Positions 1 to 10,804 are shown, numbered from the stretch's first letter. The stretch: DNA of 64,000 nt from Eubacterium sp. (GCA_024690665.1 JAILOU010000033.1:60155-124154); one strand, 5' to 3'. Numbers and translations: made by a program. Notes: a model not told the origin generated them from the letters alone.

Positions 1-2
1 AA

Positions 3-1106
3 AATGCTGCCACTTTTCTTCCGTATCCAACCATCATTCTATGTGATTCACAGATGATTGCAGTTGGACCGAATGCCTCTGATTACGCCGACCTTATGAA
101 GACTCACCTTCATCAGTATAGCGTCTGCGAACTCTTGGAAAGTGAACTTGCCACAGAGCTTGACCTTGTTTATCCGATCATTACCACCTCAAAACCTTTT
201 CATCCTTTACAGGTTATGATTGACAGAGTTTTGATTGAACAACATTACATATGGCTGATCTATTTCGATCCTGACTGCAAACTGCATCATGGCGATGAAA
301 GCCTGAGTTATTACCTTAGAAATGCCGTAACGAATAATCTTTCTCATCACTCCATGAACTTTTTAAAACGTTTTACTTCACTGGATGATTATTTTCTTTC
401 CTGTATGAATCATGAGTTGCCGTCTCGTGATTTATCCCGGCACATTTTTAACCGCCTGCGTTGGAATCCAAATGGATATTTTTGTATATGGAGAATCGAA
501 TTACGTGACAGCTCTGCTAATTTTGTAATGAATATTATCTGCCGGATTGCTCAAAGAGCTTTTCCAAATTCCCATACCATGCTTTGTCCAAATGGAATCC
601 TTATGATCTTTAACGAATCTAATATGCAGGATTTACCGGATTACCGGGATATCCGGGTACTATTTCCGGCGGAATCCTTTTTTATAGGCAAAAGCAACTA
701 CGAAGTCGGTTATGAACTGCTACCCGACCTTATTCGTCAAGCCTTTCACGCCGTTAAAAGTTGTCAAAAAAACAACCGTGCCTACACAGATGCCAAGGAT
801 ATCGTTTCTGAATTTGTCAGCAAAAAATTATATGATAATGTTTCGATACAAGCACTTATACATCCTGCCATCCGGCTTCTATCTGAAATTGATAAAAAAC
901 AAACGTCATCCTTTAGCTATCTACTCACACTTAAAACCTTTCTCATTAGCGGTGCGAACTATAATGAAACCGCAAAACGATTACATATCCACCGAAATAC
1001 ACTCGTTCATCGCATGCAAAACATCTATGATTGTGCCGGTATTCAACCGGAGAATCTGGATTTCGAAGCATTACTTTTATCTATTGTTTTATTAAATCCC
1101 AATTAA
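3..1106 (+). CDS. PucR/CdaR-type helix-turn-helix transcriptional regulator, 5' truncated by window edge
   Basis: Frame is open from the first bases of the window through ATG at 54; C-terminal HTH signature 'AKRLHIHRNTLVHRMQNI' typical of PucR C-terminal domain. Confidence 0.8.
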   Translation, partial: NAATFLPYPTIILCDSQMIAVGPNASDYADLMKTHLHQYSVCELLESELATELDLVYPIITTSKPFHPLQVMIDRVLIEQHYIWLIYFDPDCKLHHGDESLSYYLRNAVTNNLSHHSMNFLKRFTSLDDYFLSCMNHELPSRDLSRHIFNRLRWNPNGYFCIWRIELRDSSANFVMNIICRIAQRAFPNSHTMLCPNGILMIFNESNMQDLPDYRDIRVLFPAESFFIGKSNYEVGYELLPDLIRQAFHAVKSCQKNNRAYTDAKDIVSEFVSKKLYDNVSIQALIHPAIRLLSEIDKKQTSSFSYLLTLKTFLISGANYNETAKRLHIHRNTLVHRMQNIYDCAGIQPENLDFEALLLSIVLLNPN

Positions 1107-1111
1107 TTTGA

Positions 1112-1151
1112 AAAAAGCTTTGAGAAACAGTAATTGTTCTCAAAGCTTTTT
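1112..1151. terminator. Bidirectional hairpin terminator between convergent genes
   Basis: aaaaagctttgagaa ... ttctcaaagcttttt, perfect stem flanked by A/T runs. Confidence 0.8.
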
Positions 1152-1188
1152 CGCTGTAACATAGTTCCTGTTACTCTTGAGGGGGCTC

Positions 1189-2064
1189 CTAGGATTCTAT
1201 TTTTTCAACGGCATCGTGAATCATATGTTTTAATCCAACGTATACCATTTCTTTACGATATTCTGCTGTAGCTCTCTGGTCGGTAATCGGACGGATCGCT
1301 TCAGAAGCCATTTTTGCTGCTTCTTCAATTACCTCATCCGTTACTTCCATTCCTACAAGATATTCTTCGGTTTCTTTCATTCGAACTGATGTCGGTGCTA
1401 CTGCTCCAAGTGCAATTCTTGCCTTGTTGACTTTGCCCTGTGCATCTAATCCGATTCTGACGCCTACACCAACAATTGCAATATCTGTATCTCCACGAAT
1501 TGCATGTTTGTAATAAGCTGCTTCACAGGCATCTCCCTGCTTTGGAATCGTAAAGCTTACAACAATTTCGTTATTCTCTAAAACTGTTTTGCCAGGACCG
1601 GTAAAGAACTTATCGATATCAATGTCTCTGGCACCATTAGGTCCAATTACATTTACCACTGCATCTGAAATCAAAAGTCCCGGAGTTGTATCCGCACTTG
1701 GGGATGCATTGCAGTTATTTCCGCCTAATGTTGCGCGATTTCTTACCTGTGTACTGGACACGTGGCCTGCACATTCTGCGATAATTTCCCATTCACTATC
1801 TGTTACAAGCGGATTCTTGGAAAGGCTCATCAGATCATACGCAGCTCCGATGACCAATTTATCATCTTCCACTTTAACTTCTTTTAATTCCGGAATAGCC
1901 GAAATATCAATGATTGCTTTTACTTCCATCATATGTGCACGAAGACGAATTACAACATCCGTACCACCTGCAAGGATTTTACAATCATCGCCATACACCT
2001 TCAATAGGTCAAGCGCCTCCTGCACAGTCGCAGGACAGAAATATTTTTCAAATTTCATTTTCAT
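1189..2064 (-). CDS. FAD-binding (medium) subunit of molybdenum hydroxylase / xanthine dehydrogenase family
   Basis: 'ILAGGTDVVIRLR', 'TQVRNRATLGGNNCNASPSADTTP' FAD-binding motifs; operon with 2Fe-2S and Mo subunits. Confidence 0.92.
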   Translation of the reverse strand: MKMKFEKYFCPATVQEALDLLKVYGDDCKILAGGTDVVIRLRAHMMEVKAIIDISAIPELKEVKVEDDKLVIGAAYDLMSLSKNPLVTDSEWEIIAECAGHVSSTQVRNRATLGGNNCNASPSADTTPGLLISDAVVNVIGPNGARDIDIDKFFTGPGKTVLENNEIVVSFTIPKQGDACEAAYYKHAIRGDTDIAIVGVGVRIGLDAQGKVNKARIALGAVAPTSVRMKETEEYLVGMEVTDEVIEEAAKMASEAIRPITDQRATAEYRKEMVYVGLKHMIHDAVEKIES

Positions 2065-2077
2065 AGTATTACCCTCC

Positions 2078-2569
2078 TTATACCTGTGCGTTCATTTCAT
2101 CACGGGCTGCTTCAATTGCTTCTACAATCTTCTTGTAACCGGTGCAACGACAGATATTCCCGTGCATTGCTTCTCTGATATCATCCTCAGTTGCATTTGG
2201 ATTTTCATCCAAAAGTGCCTTGGCAGACAAAATCATAGCCGGCGTGCAAAAACCACACTGAATAGCAAAATGATCGATAAATGCCTTTTGAATTGGGTGA
2301 AGACCATTTTCGCCTTCCAGACCTTCAATTGTAATAACGCTTGTTCCTTCAGCCTGTCCAATTAACATACAGCATGATTTCACAGCTTTTCCATCAACAA
2401 TTACCGTACAAACTCCACAGTTTGAGTCATCACAGCCTTGTTTTACACCAATTAATCCAAGATCTTCTCTTAACACTTCTAACAAGGTGCGGTTTGGTGC
2501 TGTGAATATTTCAACCGGTTTATTGTTTACAGTAAATGATACTTCAATTTTATTTTCTATATTACTCAT
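2078..2569 (-). CDS. 2Fe-2S subunit of molybdenum hydroxylase / xanthine dehydrogenase family
   Basis: 'GCDDSNCGVCTVIVDGKAVKSC' and 'QCGFCTPAMI...GNICRCTGYKKIVEAI' cysteine motifs. Confidence 0.95.
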   Translation of the reverse strand: MSNIENKIEVSFTVNNKPVEIFTAPNRTLLEVLREDLGLIGVKQGCDDSNCGVCTVIVDGKAVKSCCMLIGQAEGTSVITIEGLEGENGLHPIQKAFIDHFAIQCGFCTPAMILSAKALLDENPNATEDDIREAMHGNICRCTGYKKIVEAIEAARDEMNAQV

Positions 2570-4998
2570 TTCGCGGCTGCCTCCTTCTCTTTCTTCTCTT
2601 TAATCAGAGCTAGAATTCGCTCCGCAGTCATTGGGAAATAATGTGGTCTTACACCAACAGCCTGATAAATACCCTCTGACAATGCCGGTGCAATCGGAAT
2701 TGTGACAGATTCTGCCATACCTTTCGCACCAAATGGTCCATCCGGAAGCGGATCAGGATTTATTAATGAAATGAAATCCTCCTGCTTAGGACTTAACATC
2801 ATATCTGCTACGCGATAGTCTGCAAATCCCTTATTCATAATTGCACCATGCTCATCAAAGATTGGTTCTTCCTGAAGCATGTAGCTTGCTGCCAGCATTG
2901 TTCCGCCTTCAATCTGACCTTCTACCATCTTAGGATTAATAGGATTTCCTGTATCGGCAGCAGTTGCAACTCGAACAATCTTAACCTGTCCGGTTTCTTC
3001 ATTTACAGCAACTTCCATAGCGGCTGCTGAGTACTGGAACCAGTTCCACATACGCTTTGTGAGTCCATCATGACCCCATTTGCGAATTGGTGCCGGACAA
3101 AATACGCCGTGTCCGATTACCGGTGAAAATCTCTGTAATCCCCAGTTTCCCTGTTCATAAGGCGACGTGTTCTTAAACAGTTCAGAAAGCTCAATTTCAT
3201 CGATATCAGATCCGAGAACCTTCGCCTTATCACCATGAATAATAATTTTACTCTTATGAACGCCTACTTCTCTTGCAGCAGCTTCTTGTAATTTATCTTT
3301 TACTTCTTCTGCAGCAATCTTAACTGCATTACCGGTTGTATACGTTGTTCTAGATGATGCAGAATAGTTATCAAACGGTGTTACCTGTGTATCACCCTTG
3401 ATTACCTTGATGTTTTCTATTGGAAGTTCAAGCACTGTTGCTGCAATCTGAGCCATTACTGTAGTAGCACCCATTCCGTTTTCATCACAACTGATCAGTA
3501 CTTCTACGCTAGCATCACTATAATAACGAACGATTGCTTCAGCTCTTCCAAGTGGTGTGTTTTGCTTACCGCCGACACCACAACCTTTTCCTCGTTTCCA
3601 TACGGATCCATCCTGCTTTGATGGCTTATCCAATTCAATTGCATCTGCACAAGCACGTAAACACTTTTCTACACCAATTGAGGTAATCCGTTCACCGTAA
3701 CCATTGTTGGCACCCTTTTTAATAAAGTTTTTCGCACGCACTTCAACCGGACTCATGTTCAGTTTTTCTGCCAGCTCATTCATCAAAACTTCGATACCAA
3801 ACTCGGATTCCGGACATCCAAGACCTCTAAATGCACCTACCGGCATTGTATTTGTAACAGTCGCAGCCGTATCCATATGAATATTATCGATATCGTATAC
3901 ACAAACTGCTCCGGAAGAAGAAAGACGTCCCGTGTAAGATACGTTATTTTGTACTGCACCGATTTCCTCAACACAGTCATAATCCTGAGCGATTACGCGT
4001 CCATCTTTTGTTGCGCCAAGTTTTACACGTGTATAAACAGGCCATGCAAATGGTGATCCTTCAAACTGCTCTTTTCTTGTGTAATGATATGCACAACTTT
4101 TCTTTAGATAAAGCGACATCATAGAACAAAGCACTTCTACGTATGGTGCTAAACGTCCACCGAACGAACCTCCGATATGTGGCTGGATGGTACGAACCTT
4201 TGTCTCTGCCACTTCAAAAATATTTACAATCGCTGACTTAATAACGCCGTGTACACCACATCCGCTACCATAAACCGTGATACTATCATCCGGATTATAT
4301 GTACAGATTGCTGTCGCCATTTCCAGATGAGAATGTAAACGTTTTCCTGTACAGAACTCACCTTCCACGATGACATCAGCTTTCTTCATTGCCTCGTTAA
4401 CGTCACCCTTATCCAATACATAATTTCCGACAATGTTTGGTGAAGTTCCTTCACCTGCAAACTTACTGTCTACAATATCAAGACGTCCAATACCTGCCCA
4501 TGGATTGGATTTATCAATAGTACCTCCACGTCCTTTTTCCGGATCAATAATAGACTTCGGATTTGGATCAAGAGCTTCATACACATCTAAAATATGTGGA
4601 AGTTCTTCATATTCAAGCTCAATCGCATCTACCGCATCCTCTGCCAGTTCCGGCGTTTCTGCTGCGACGATGGCAATTGGCTGACCTGCCCAGATACATT
4701 CTCCGTCTACCGGAAATCGAACCTGTTCCGGAAGTCGCTCCATATGATATGGAGATCTTTCCATCGTAAAAATCCTTGCAACTCCCGGCATAGCCTCTGC
4801 TTTGCTCAGATCTAACTTTGTAATCTTACAATGTGCCACCGGACTTCTTAAAATCCGAATATGAAGCAAATCTGGAATATACTTATAATAATCACTTGCA
4901 AATAAGCCCTTTCCGGTTGCTTTTTCATAGGCATCTAAACGAATTGGATTCTTACCAATATAGTTATTTGCCTGTTCAGGGTTGTTTCCTGCACCCAC
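2566..4998 (-). CDS. Molybdopterin-binding (large) subunit of molybdenum hydroxylase / xanthine dehydrogenase family
   Basis: 810 aa, 'YEKATGKGLFASDY', 'PHIGGSFGGR', 'GPFGAKGMAES' motifs; overlaps next gene by 4 nt. Confidence 0.93.
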   Translation of the reverse strand: MGAGNNPEQANNYIGKNPIRLDAYEKATGKGLFASDYYKYIPDLLHIRILRSPVAHCKITKLDLSKAEAMPGVARIFTMERSPYHMERLPEQVRFPVDGECIWAGQPIAIVAAETPELAEDAVDAIELEYEELPHILDVYEALDPNPKSIIDPEKGRGGTIDKSNPWAGIGRLDIVDSKFAGEGTSPNIVGNYVLDKGDVNEAMKKADVIVEGEFCTGKRLHSHLEMATAICTYNPDDSITVYGSGCGVHGVIKSAIVNIFEVAETKVRTIQPHIGGSFGGRLAPYVEVLCSMMSLYLKKSCAYHYTRKEQFEGSPFAWPVYTRVKLGATKDGRVIAQDYDCVEEIGAVQNNVSYTGRLSSSGAVCVYDIDNIHMDTAATVTNTMPVGAFRGLGCPESEFGIEVLMNELAEKLNMSPVEVRAKNFIKKGANNGYGERITSIGVEKCLRACADAIELDKPSKQDGSVWKRGKGCGVGGKQNTPLGRAEAIVRYYSDASVEVLISCDENGMGATTVMAQIAATVLELPIENIKVIKGDTQVTPFDNYSASSRTTYTTGNAVKIAAEEVKDKLQEAAAREVGVHKSKIIIHGDKAKVLGSDIDEIELSELFKNTSPYEQGNWGLQRFSPVIGHGVFCPAPIRKWGHDGLTKRMWNWFQYSAAAMEVAVNEETGQVKIVRVATAADTGNPINPKMVEGQIEGGTMLAASYMLQEEPIFDEHGAIMNKGFADYRVADMMLSPKQEDFISLINPDPLPDGPFGAKGMAESVTIPIAPALSEGIYQAVGVRPHYFPMTAERILALIKEKKEKEAAAK

Positions 4999-5211
4999 TT
5001 GACATACCTCCTTTAGTAATGTTTTTATTTACCACTATTATAGATATGCCCCTTCTTTTAAATCATCGTATGAAACTGCTCTAAAATTGTTTTTTTGTGT
5101 GCCATTTTTCGATTATTTATTATCGATAATCTATTATCATTTGTTCTTCTTCAGTTTTATATAAAACATTGTAACTTTGTGCACAATATCCCCTTTCTTA
5201 TTGTGCATATA

Positions 5212-6345
5212 TTAATAGAACGCATATTTCGCATCGCCAAACCGAATTTCGTCTCCTCTCTTAAGCATCACTTTTTCCTTATATTGCACTGCCTTTTCAT
5301 TTACAAAAGTCCCATTTGTCGAGTTTAAATCTTCCAGATAAAACCCACTGTTTTCGTGCGTTACCACAGCATGAAGCCGGCTTACGCTGTCTGAATGTAA
5401 GACAATATCTGCATCCTCTTGTTTCCCAATAAAATTTTTTTCTTTTTTTGCAAAAAAATTTTCCTCCGTACCAAATCCCTCATACCGAAACTGCCCAACT
5501 TCCTGCTGCGCGCTATCAAGATAAACCGTCGGATGCATTCCCTTATCTTCGCTGACACTCATAACCCGGTCCGATACAAAAGCAAATTCACTGCTAAGCG
5601 GCTCATCATCAAAGATATCCTCCGGCTCATCTTGTTGATCTTTTAAGAGCCATTTGCTTAAGGTTTTTGGAATTCCCAGCTTCTTTTTTTCTATTTTGTG
5701 TTTCCGAACCGGCTGCTCTTTTATTGGATCCGGCGCCGGCGGCGCAAATGCTTCATCAAGCGTTGTTTTAATTGACCTCTTTGGTGCCGGTTTTAGAATC
5801 ACCTCTTCTTTAAGCTCTTCTAAAAAACTATTGAAACTAAAATTCTCCTCTGTTGTCCTTTGATACAGACGATAGGCAAGTTCAACACATGATCTGTCAC
5901 TGTGATCGATTTGTCCAAGCATATTCTCCATCAGCCGCTGCAACCCTGCTGCCACCCCCTGCTCATTCCCGGGAAGATATACAAACTTCATCTCGTCATT
6001 TTTTATAAAAACCGATTCCAAAGAAAGCACCAAAGCCTCCTGTGATAACAGATAATCCTGAAGACGACTTGAAACCTGCTTCAATCGATACACCAGATTC
6101 TGTAAAAATTCCTTTGTCACTTCTTTTCGCTGCAGATATACATCGAGCGACTGCATTCCGGAAATATCATACAAAAAGGACAATTTTTGATCTTGCACCA
6201 CTTCAAACATCTCCAGCAATCCTTCGATTTTATTTTGCTGAATCATTCGCATTTCAAAATCTTCCCAATCCACCTGCTCTTTTTGAATAACCATATAACT
6301 TTTGTTTAAATCTCTTTGATAACGAATCTCCATAACAACCCTCAC
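5212..6345 (-). CDS. FHA domain protein with N-terminal DUF6382-like region, Tad-locus associated
   Basis: C-terminal FHA: 'FIGKQEDADIVLHSDSVSRLHAVVTHENSGFYLEDLNSTNGTFVNEKAV'. Confidence 0.88.
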   Translation of the reverse strand: MRVVMEIRYQRDLNKSYMVIQKEQVDWEDFEMRMIQQNKIEGLLEMFEVVQDQKLSFLYDISGMQSLDVYLQRKEVTKEFLQNLVYRLKQVSSRLQDYLLSQEALVLSLESVFIKNDEMKFVYLPGNEQGVAAGLQRLMENMLGQIDHSDRSCVELAYRLYQRTTEENFSFNSFLEELKEEVILKPAPKRSIKTTLDEAFAPPAPDPIKEQPVRKHKIEKKKLGIPKTLSKWLLKDQQDEPEDIFDDEPLSSEFAFVSDRVMSVSEDKGMHPTVYLDSAQQEVGQFRYEGFGTEENFFAKKEKNFIGKQEDADIVLHSDSVSRLHAVVTHENSGFYLEDLNSTNGTFVNEKAVQYKEKVMLKRGDEIRFGDAKYAFY

Positions 6346-6551
6346 TTTACAATGTCCATTACTGTTTTTATAATTTCGCTGGTCCGAATGGTTTTAACCG
6401 GCTTGGTATTCACAATTTCTTTCACGGTCTTTACATATGCCACTTCTTCCTGATAAAAATCTACAGAAATCTTCACGGCGCTTACCAGAATAATTAAAAT
6501 AATAGGAAATATAAATGCCGCTTCAATCGTATAAGACGCTTTTAGATACAT
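6342..6551 (-). CDS. Short TadE-like pseudopilin
   Basis: 'LKASYTIEAAFIFPIILIILVSAVKI' prepilin-like N-terminus; embedded in Tad locus. Confidence 0.7.
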   Translation of the reverse strand: MYLKASYTIEAAFIFPIILIILVSAVKISVDFYQEEVAYVKTVKEIVNTKPVKTIRTSEIIKTVMDIVK

Positions 6552-6970
6552 AACACCACCACACTTCCTCCAAATAAAAATGGCATAAATGGAAGTTCCT
6601 TAATCTTCTTTTTTCGAAGATGCATAACTACAAGTATCACAAATGAAATCACTCCTGCCACCAAAAGTATTCTCAGGATATTTTCACCACTAAAATAAAA
6701 TGCCGACGCCAGAATCATAAATGCATCTCCAAGCCCAATCTTACCTTTCGTACCTAATGATACGCATAGGAACACCATCCCTATCGACAGCCCAATCAGC
6801 ATCTCGGTTAAGCTGCGGCTGTCGCACATAACAAAACCGATAATTCCGATTCCCATAGCTGTAAATGGAATTGCAACATGGATTGACCGTGTTTTCATAT
6901 CCTGCACCGATGCAATCCCCAAAAGCACCAGCCATATAATCATTTGACCGTTTAATAACATTTTCCACAA
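6542..6970 (-). CDS. Prepilin peptidase (A24 / TadV-CpaA family)
   Basis: Multi-TM, 'GKIGLGDAFMI' GxGD motif and 'QDMKTRSI' aspartate motif. Confidence 0.8.
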   Translation of the reverse strand: MWKMLLNGQMIIWLVLLGIASVQDMKTRSIHVAIPFTAMGIGIIGFVMCDSRSLTEMLIGLSIGMVFLCVSLGTKGKIGLGDAFMILASAFYFSGENILRILLVAGVISFVILVVMHLRKKKIKELPFMPFLFGGSVVVLCI

Positions 6971-7785
6971 CTGTGATATCCCCTCTCTATTGCCTGTTCA
7001 AGTGGAATGTGATAGATGGTTCTTTTTAATCCACTGCACGAAAGCGATTTATGATAATTTTCCCCATAATCTGTGATATATACCGTTCCACTTTTCACCC
7101 CTTTGGCACATAGCGGACACGCATAATAAATATTCCCATTCTTGCTACGTTTATTTTTAATAGATGTGTACGAAACTGCCTGAATCGACAATTTCAGGTA
7201 CGAGCAGGACAAACTCGAATGATAGGCCTTTCCGGTTGGCGTAATATACACATAAGTCTCTTTATCCTCTTCTGACTTTGATTTGTCATATCCGGTCCAC
7301 TTGCGGCTCTTTGCCGATTGTGTAACGGTCACCGTCTTTTTATAAAAAAACGGAAATGGAAATTTCATCTTATAAACTGCCACCAGATTGATGTAATCTC
7401 CCGAAACTTTTGAACTTAAAAATGTAATGCCGGTTAACCCTCCCTTTACATATTCCGTTGGAGCTTTGTACTTTTTTATCGCAGTTTTAGCTATTGCGCT
7501 TGCACAAAGCAATAAGGTCTCTTCCTTATCAACAGCCTGCGCATATACCGCCGTTTGCCTCGATGCTTTATCCAGTGCACTTTCCACACAGGTCTGTACC
7601 TGCAAGATTCGAAATCCGAAGAGCACCATTACCAGAATCATCGCCATAATCGGAACCGTAATTGCCGCTTCTACGGTATAAGATGCTTTCAGGCGGGCAT
7701 AAGATGGTGCCTCTTGTAAGGGAGTAATAGATTTGAAATGAGATTCTTTTTTGTTTAACGTGTGTGAAGTGTACATGTATACCAA
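6952..7785 (-). CDS. TadE-like pseudopilin with Cys-containing C-terminal domains
   Basis: 'RLKASYTVEAAITVPIMAMILVMVLFGF'; C-terminal 'CSYLKLSIQ...YYACPLCAKG...SCSGLKRTIY...YHSCGKC'. Confidence 0.75.
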   Translation of the reverse strand: MVYMYTSHTLNKKESHFKSITPLQEAPSYARLKASYTVEAAITVPIMAMILVMVLFGFRILQVQTCVESALDKASRQTAVYAQAVDKEETLLLCASAIAKTAIKKYKAPTEYVKGGLTGITFLSSKVSGDYINLVAVYKMKFPFPFFYKKTVTVTQSAKSRKWTGYDKSKSEEDKETYVYITPTGKAYHSSLSCSYLKLSIQAVSYTSIKNKRSKNGNIYYACPLCAKGVKSGTVYITDYGENYHKSLSCSGLKRTIYHIPLEQAIERGYHSCGKCY

Positions 7786-7846
7786 TAACCTTTCTTTGTA
7801 GTGATTGTCTTTTGATTTAGAGGCACCATCCTACGCCCGCCTTCTA

Positions 7847-9358
7847 CTAGTATGAATATTCCACGTCTTTTTCGAGAATGTGACTACCCGGTTCATCTCC
7901 AAGCGTCCAAAGAATTGACAAAAATACTCCTTTCGCTTCATACCCATATGTCATCTTTGTCGACAACATCATCCGGTCCATGGAAAAGTCACTGTTACCC
8001 GTTGTCTTTCTAATATTTAACTCCATAAGATCCATGGTTCTTAGATTCTGCACGCTATCTTTTTGCAGATACAACAGCGCCCAAAGATAGTTTTGATATT
8101 GAATGCCTTTGTCATTGGTCTTTGCCTGAAATGTCACATCCATAATCTTACCCAGATCTTCCAGGTTGAGCGTCCATTCCTCTGTTGTCTTCATAAGAGA
8201 AATCTTTTTTCCATCCAGCAAAGCCCGCACATCTAAAATACTTTCTCCATAAGCCCACGCCAGCAATATCCCCTGCTGTAACAGCGTTGCTGCTGCCGAC
8301 AGACCAAGTGGTGCCAGGATAGCCGTTGCAAGTGTATATGCCAGCTCACATTTTTTTCTGTCTTTTAAGATAGTGGCATAATTGCAGCCCTCCCTAAGAA
8401 GAAACAATTTCGTTAATGTCGCATTCAGATTCTTCTTATCGGAGCCTTTCCCATTTAAAATATATTCAAGCTCATACTTAAGTGCTCTTTCCCCGCCGCT
8501 GTCTGTGTAATTTTGAAAATAGTGATCAAGATAAGCAATATATAAAGCATCCTCTGCCGCATTTGTACTTTTATTTTTCTCAGACGCTTCTAGCGAAGAG
8601 ATATTCTTTCCACCATAAAGCGTTCTCTTTGATGCCAGCGTATCTGTCTCTACCGACAAATCGGAAATGGAAGAGACATCTTCTATAATGATCCCAAACC
8701 CAATATCTGATCCCCATTCTTTCAGCATCTTAAGCGGATTCCCGTATTTTTTTACAAGCTCTTTTTGTTCCCCGGTCTGCTCACCTGCTGCTTCTTCTTC
8801 GATTGTAGCCCCCTTAGCCGTATCTATTGGCTTAGGGTGCTTTTCCGCCTCCTCAATTTCATCAAGAAGCTGCATTGCATCGTCATGTTTTTGTTGCAAA
8901 GAATCATCTTCTTTTGTCTTCGTAACCTGTTCCTTTACTTTCTTTAGTGCATCTTCCGAAAGCGTCGTCTTCGCACATGTAGCAGCCTGAGACCGAAACA
9001 CTTCCCCCTCGTAATCGGTCGCAAGTAAATAAGCCTCTATGGAAGACGACGTATATGAGCTTTTTAGCAAATCATGGTCGCAATCTTGCTCTGTTTCGTA
9101 AATGATGCTATCCATAACCGGAATCGTCTTATTCTTTCCCTTACTTCCCTCTAAAAAGAACAGACCATATTGCTTTTGCAGCTCGAGATGGTACGCCCCA
9201 TATACCGACTCCGTCTGTGCCACCGCCTTTTTTTCAACCGCCGCATTTACAGCTCTTACCCTTGCAGCTTCTAACACTGAGAACAAGAGTGTTACAATCA
9301 ATACCAGCATTAACACGATATAGACAGATACACTTGCCTTTACTCTTCTCCCTTTCAT
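7847..9358 (-). CDS. DUF5702-type secreted/membrane protein of Tad locus
   Basis: N-terminal 'VKASVSVYIVLMLVLIVTLLFSVLEAARVRAVN' TM/pseudopilin-like; position in tad operon. Confidence 0.7.
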   Translation of the reverse strand: MKGRRVKASVSVYIVLMLVLIVTLLFSVLEAARVRAVNAAVEKKAVAQTESVYGAYHLELQKQYGLFFLEGSKGKNKTIPVMDSIIYETEQDCDHDLLKSSYTSSSIEAYLLATDYEGEVFRSQAATCAKTTLSEDALKKVKEQVTKTKEDDSLQQKHDDAMQLLDEIEEAEKHPKPIDTAKGATIEEEAAGEQTGEQKELVKKYGNPLKMLKEWGSDIGFGIIIEDVSSISDLSVETDTLASKRTLYGGKNISSLEASEKNKSTNAAEDALYIAYLDHYFQNYTDSGGERALKYELEYILNGKGSDKKNLNATLTKLFLLREGCNYATILKDRKKCELAYTLATAILAPLGLSAAATLLQQGILLAWAYGESILDVRALLDGKKISLMKTTEEWTLNLEDLGKIMDVTFQAKTNDKGIQYQNYLWALLYLQKDSVQNLRTMDLMELNIRKTTGNSDFSMDRMMLSTKMTYGYEAKGVFLSILWTLGDEPGSHILEKDVEYSY

Positions 9359-9528
9359 TACAGTTTGCTGATATTGGAGTTAATCGTTACAAATACATTA
9401 CTTATGACTTTTTTGATTTTATCTCGAAAGATTGCAACCATAGCTATCACAACCACCAAAATTAAAATCACTTCCACTACCCCAATTCCTTCTTCGTCCA
9501 ATAAAAATGCTTTTATTTGTGCTAACAT
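9358..9528 (-). CDS. Flp-type (type IVb) pilin
   Basis: 'MLAQIKAFLLDEEGIGVVEVILILVVVIAMVAIF': short pilin with E5; start chosen at 9528 with upstream GAGGAGG (track ORF begins at 9555). Confidence 0.82.
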   Translation of the reverse strand: MLAQIKAFLLDEEGIGVVEVILILVVVIAMVAIFRDKIKKVISNVFVTINSNISKL

Positions 9529-9541
9529 AATTTTCCTCCTC

Positions 9542-10804
9542 TTAAATCTGTGCAACCGGAAACATTAAAATCACCATAACAATTGCAAGCAGTAACATCA
9601 TTGGCAGCAGTAGCTTTGTGCTAACCTCTTCCCCTCGTTTTCTCGCCAGCGCCTTTTGCTCTTCCAGTGCCAATATGGCCTCGCCGTCCAATAATTCACG
9701 AAGCTTGCGACTTCCCTTTTTCATATTCTGCAGTAAAATTCCGACTAATTTTCGATACTGCTGAAGATCACATCTAGCAGCAAATTTCTCATACGCCTGC
9801 ATTTCTCCAACGCCTCCTTGCATCTGCATGCAGGTAATTTTAAGTTCCTTTTGCAGTTCACTTCTCTCCCCTGTATACTCATCCTGTTTTTCCACAATCC
9901 GCTCAAAAGCCCGTCTTACATTCATCCCGGCCCCAAGCAAAAGCGTAAGCGTATTTAGAAAATTCGGGTACTCCAAAACCAATTGCTTTTTGCGTTTTCG
10001 CTCTCGCTCTCTTTCCTTTGAAAATCTTGCAACCTCTAAGGCAATAATGATCAAAATGATTAAAAATACAAATGCTCCCGGCTTTGTCGCGGCTTTATCA
10101 GACCATATAATCTTCCAATTTCCAATTTCCTTGGGAAGCTCAATTGTTTCACTTTGCGGGGAATCTTCCACCTGCGAAAGAATCTCCTTTGTAATTCTTT
10201 TTTTCACCAGCTTCAAAACATCGCTTTGATCTTCTTTAATGACAATGGGATACTCAACAATCATCTCCTGATCCTGGCAATGCAGCGTTACATACAAGAT
10301 TGCCGCGTTACCTTCTTTTGTTGTGTTTTCATATATGACCGTGCCATCGGATTCCAAAAGATCCGGCTCTGAGCATTCATAAGAAGCCTCCACAGAGTTA
10401 TTTTGCAGGCTCTGCGGAAGATTCATGTCCTTTTTAATCTCAGATAAATTCTCATTATCACCGCACATTGTCTCCTCGAGTTCTTTTTGCGCATTCTCTA
10501 GCACCTTTTCAACCTGCTTTTCACTATATGATCTGGCCGGAACCGTAACTTCATAGGATTCCTCTCCCGTCAATCCCGGCACTTTAATGGCAAGATCATA
10601 AGTCTGCTCCGTTTCACCCGGCTCAGCTCTCGTTAAAGTTCCATTCTCAACCTGTGAGTCTTCCATCGCCAGCGCCGCTAAGCCAAGACACGAAAGTGCA
10701 ACCACAACCTTCGGCAGATATCCCCATCTTTCCATACGTCCGGTTCTTATCAATACCAGCCAGATGACAGCCCCGATGATACACACTACCAGCATTACCA
10801 ACAT
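9542..10804 (-). CDS. TadC-like type II/IV secretion F protein
   Basis: C-terminal T2SF domain 'LLLGAGMNVRRAFERIVEK...LREALxxx/STKLLLPMMLLLAIVMVILMFPV'; next to TadB. Confidence 0.78.
   Translation of the reverse strand: MLVMLVVCIIGAVIWLVLIRTGRMERWGYLPKVVVALSCLGLAALAMEDSQVENGTLTRAEPGETEQTYDLAIKVPGLTGEESYEVTVPARSYSEKQVEKVLENAQKELEETMCGDNENLSEIKKDMNLPQSLQNNSVEASYECSEPDLLESDGTVIYENTTKEGNAAILYVTLHCQDQEMIVEYPIVIKEDQSDVLKLVKKRITKEILSQVEDSPQSETIELPKEIGNWKIIWSDKAATKPGAFVFLIILIIIALEVARFSKERERERKRKKQLVLEYPNFLNTLTLLLGAGMNVRRAFERIVEKQDEYTGERSELQKELKITCMQMQGGVGEMQAYEKFAARCDLQQYRKLVGILLQNMKKGSRKLRELLDGEAILALEEQKALARKRGEEVSTKLLLPMMLLLAIVMVILMFPVAQI

Noticed and set aside
712-1095. 127-aa + ORF within the PucR-type regulator
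   Set aside because: Out-of-frame overlap with a recognised HTH regulator.
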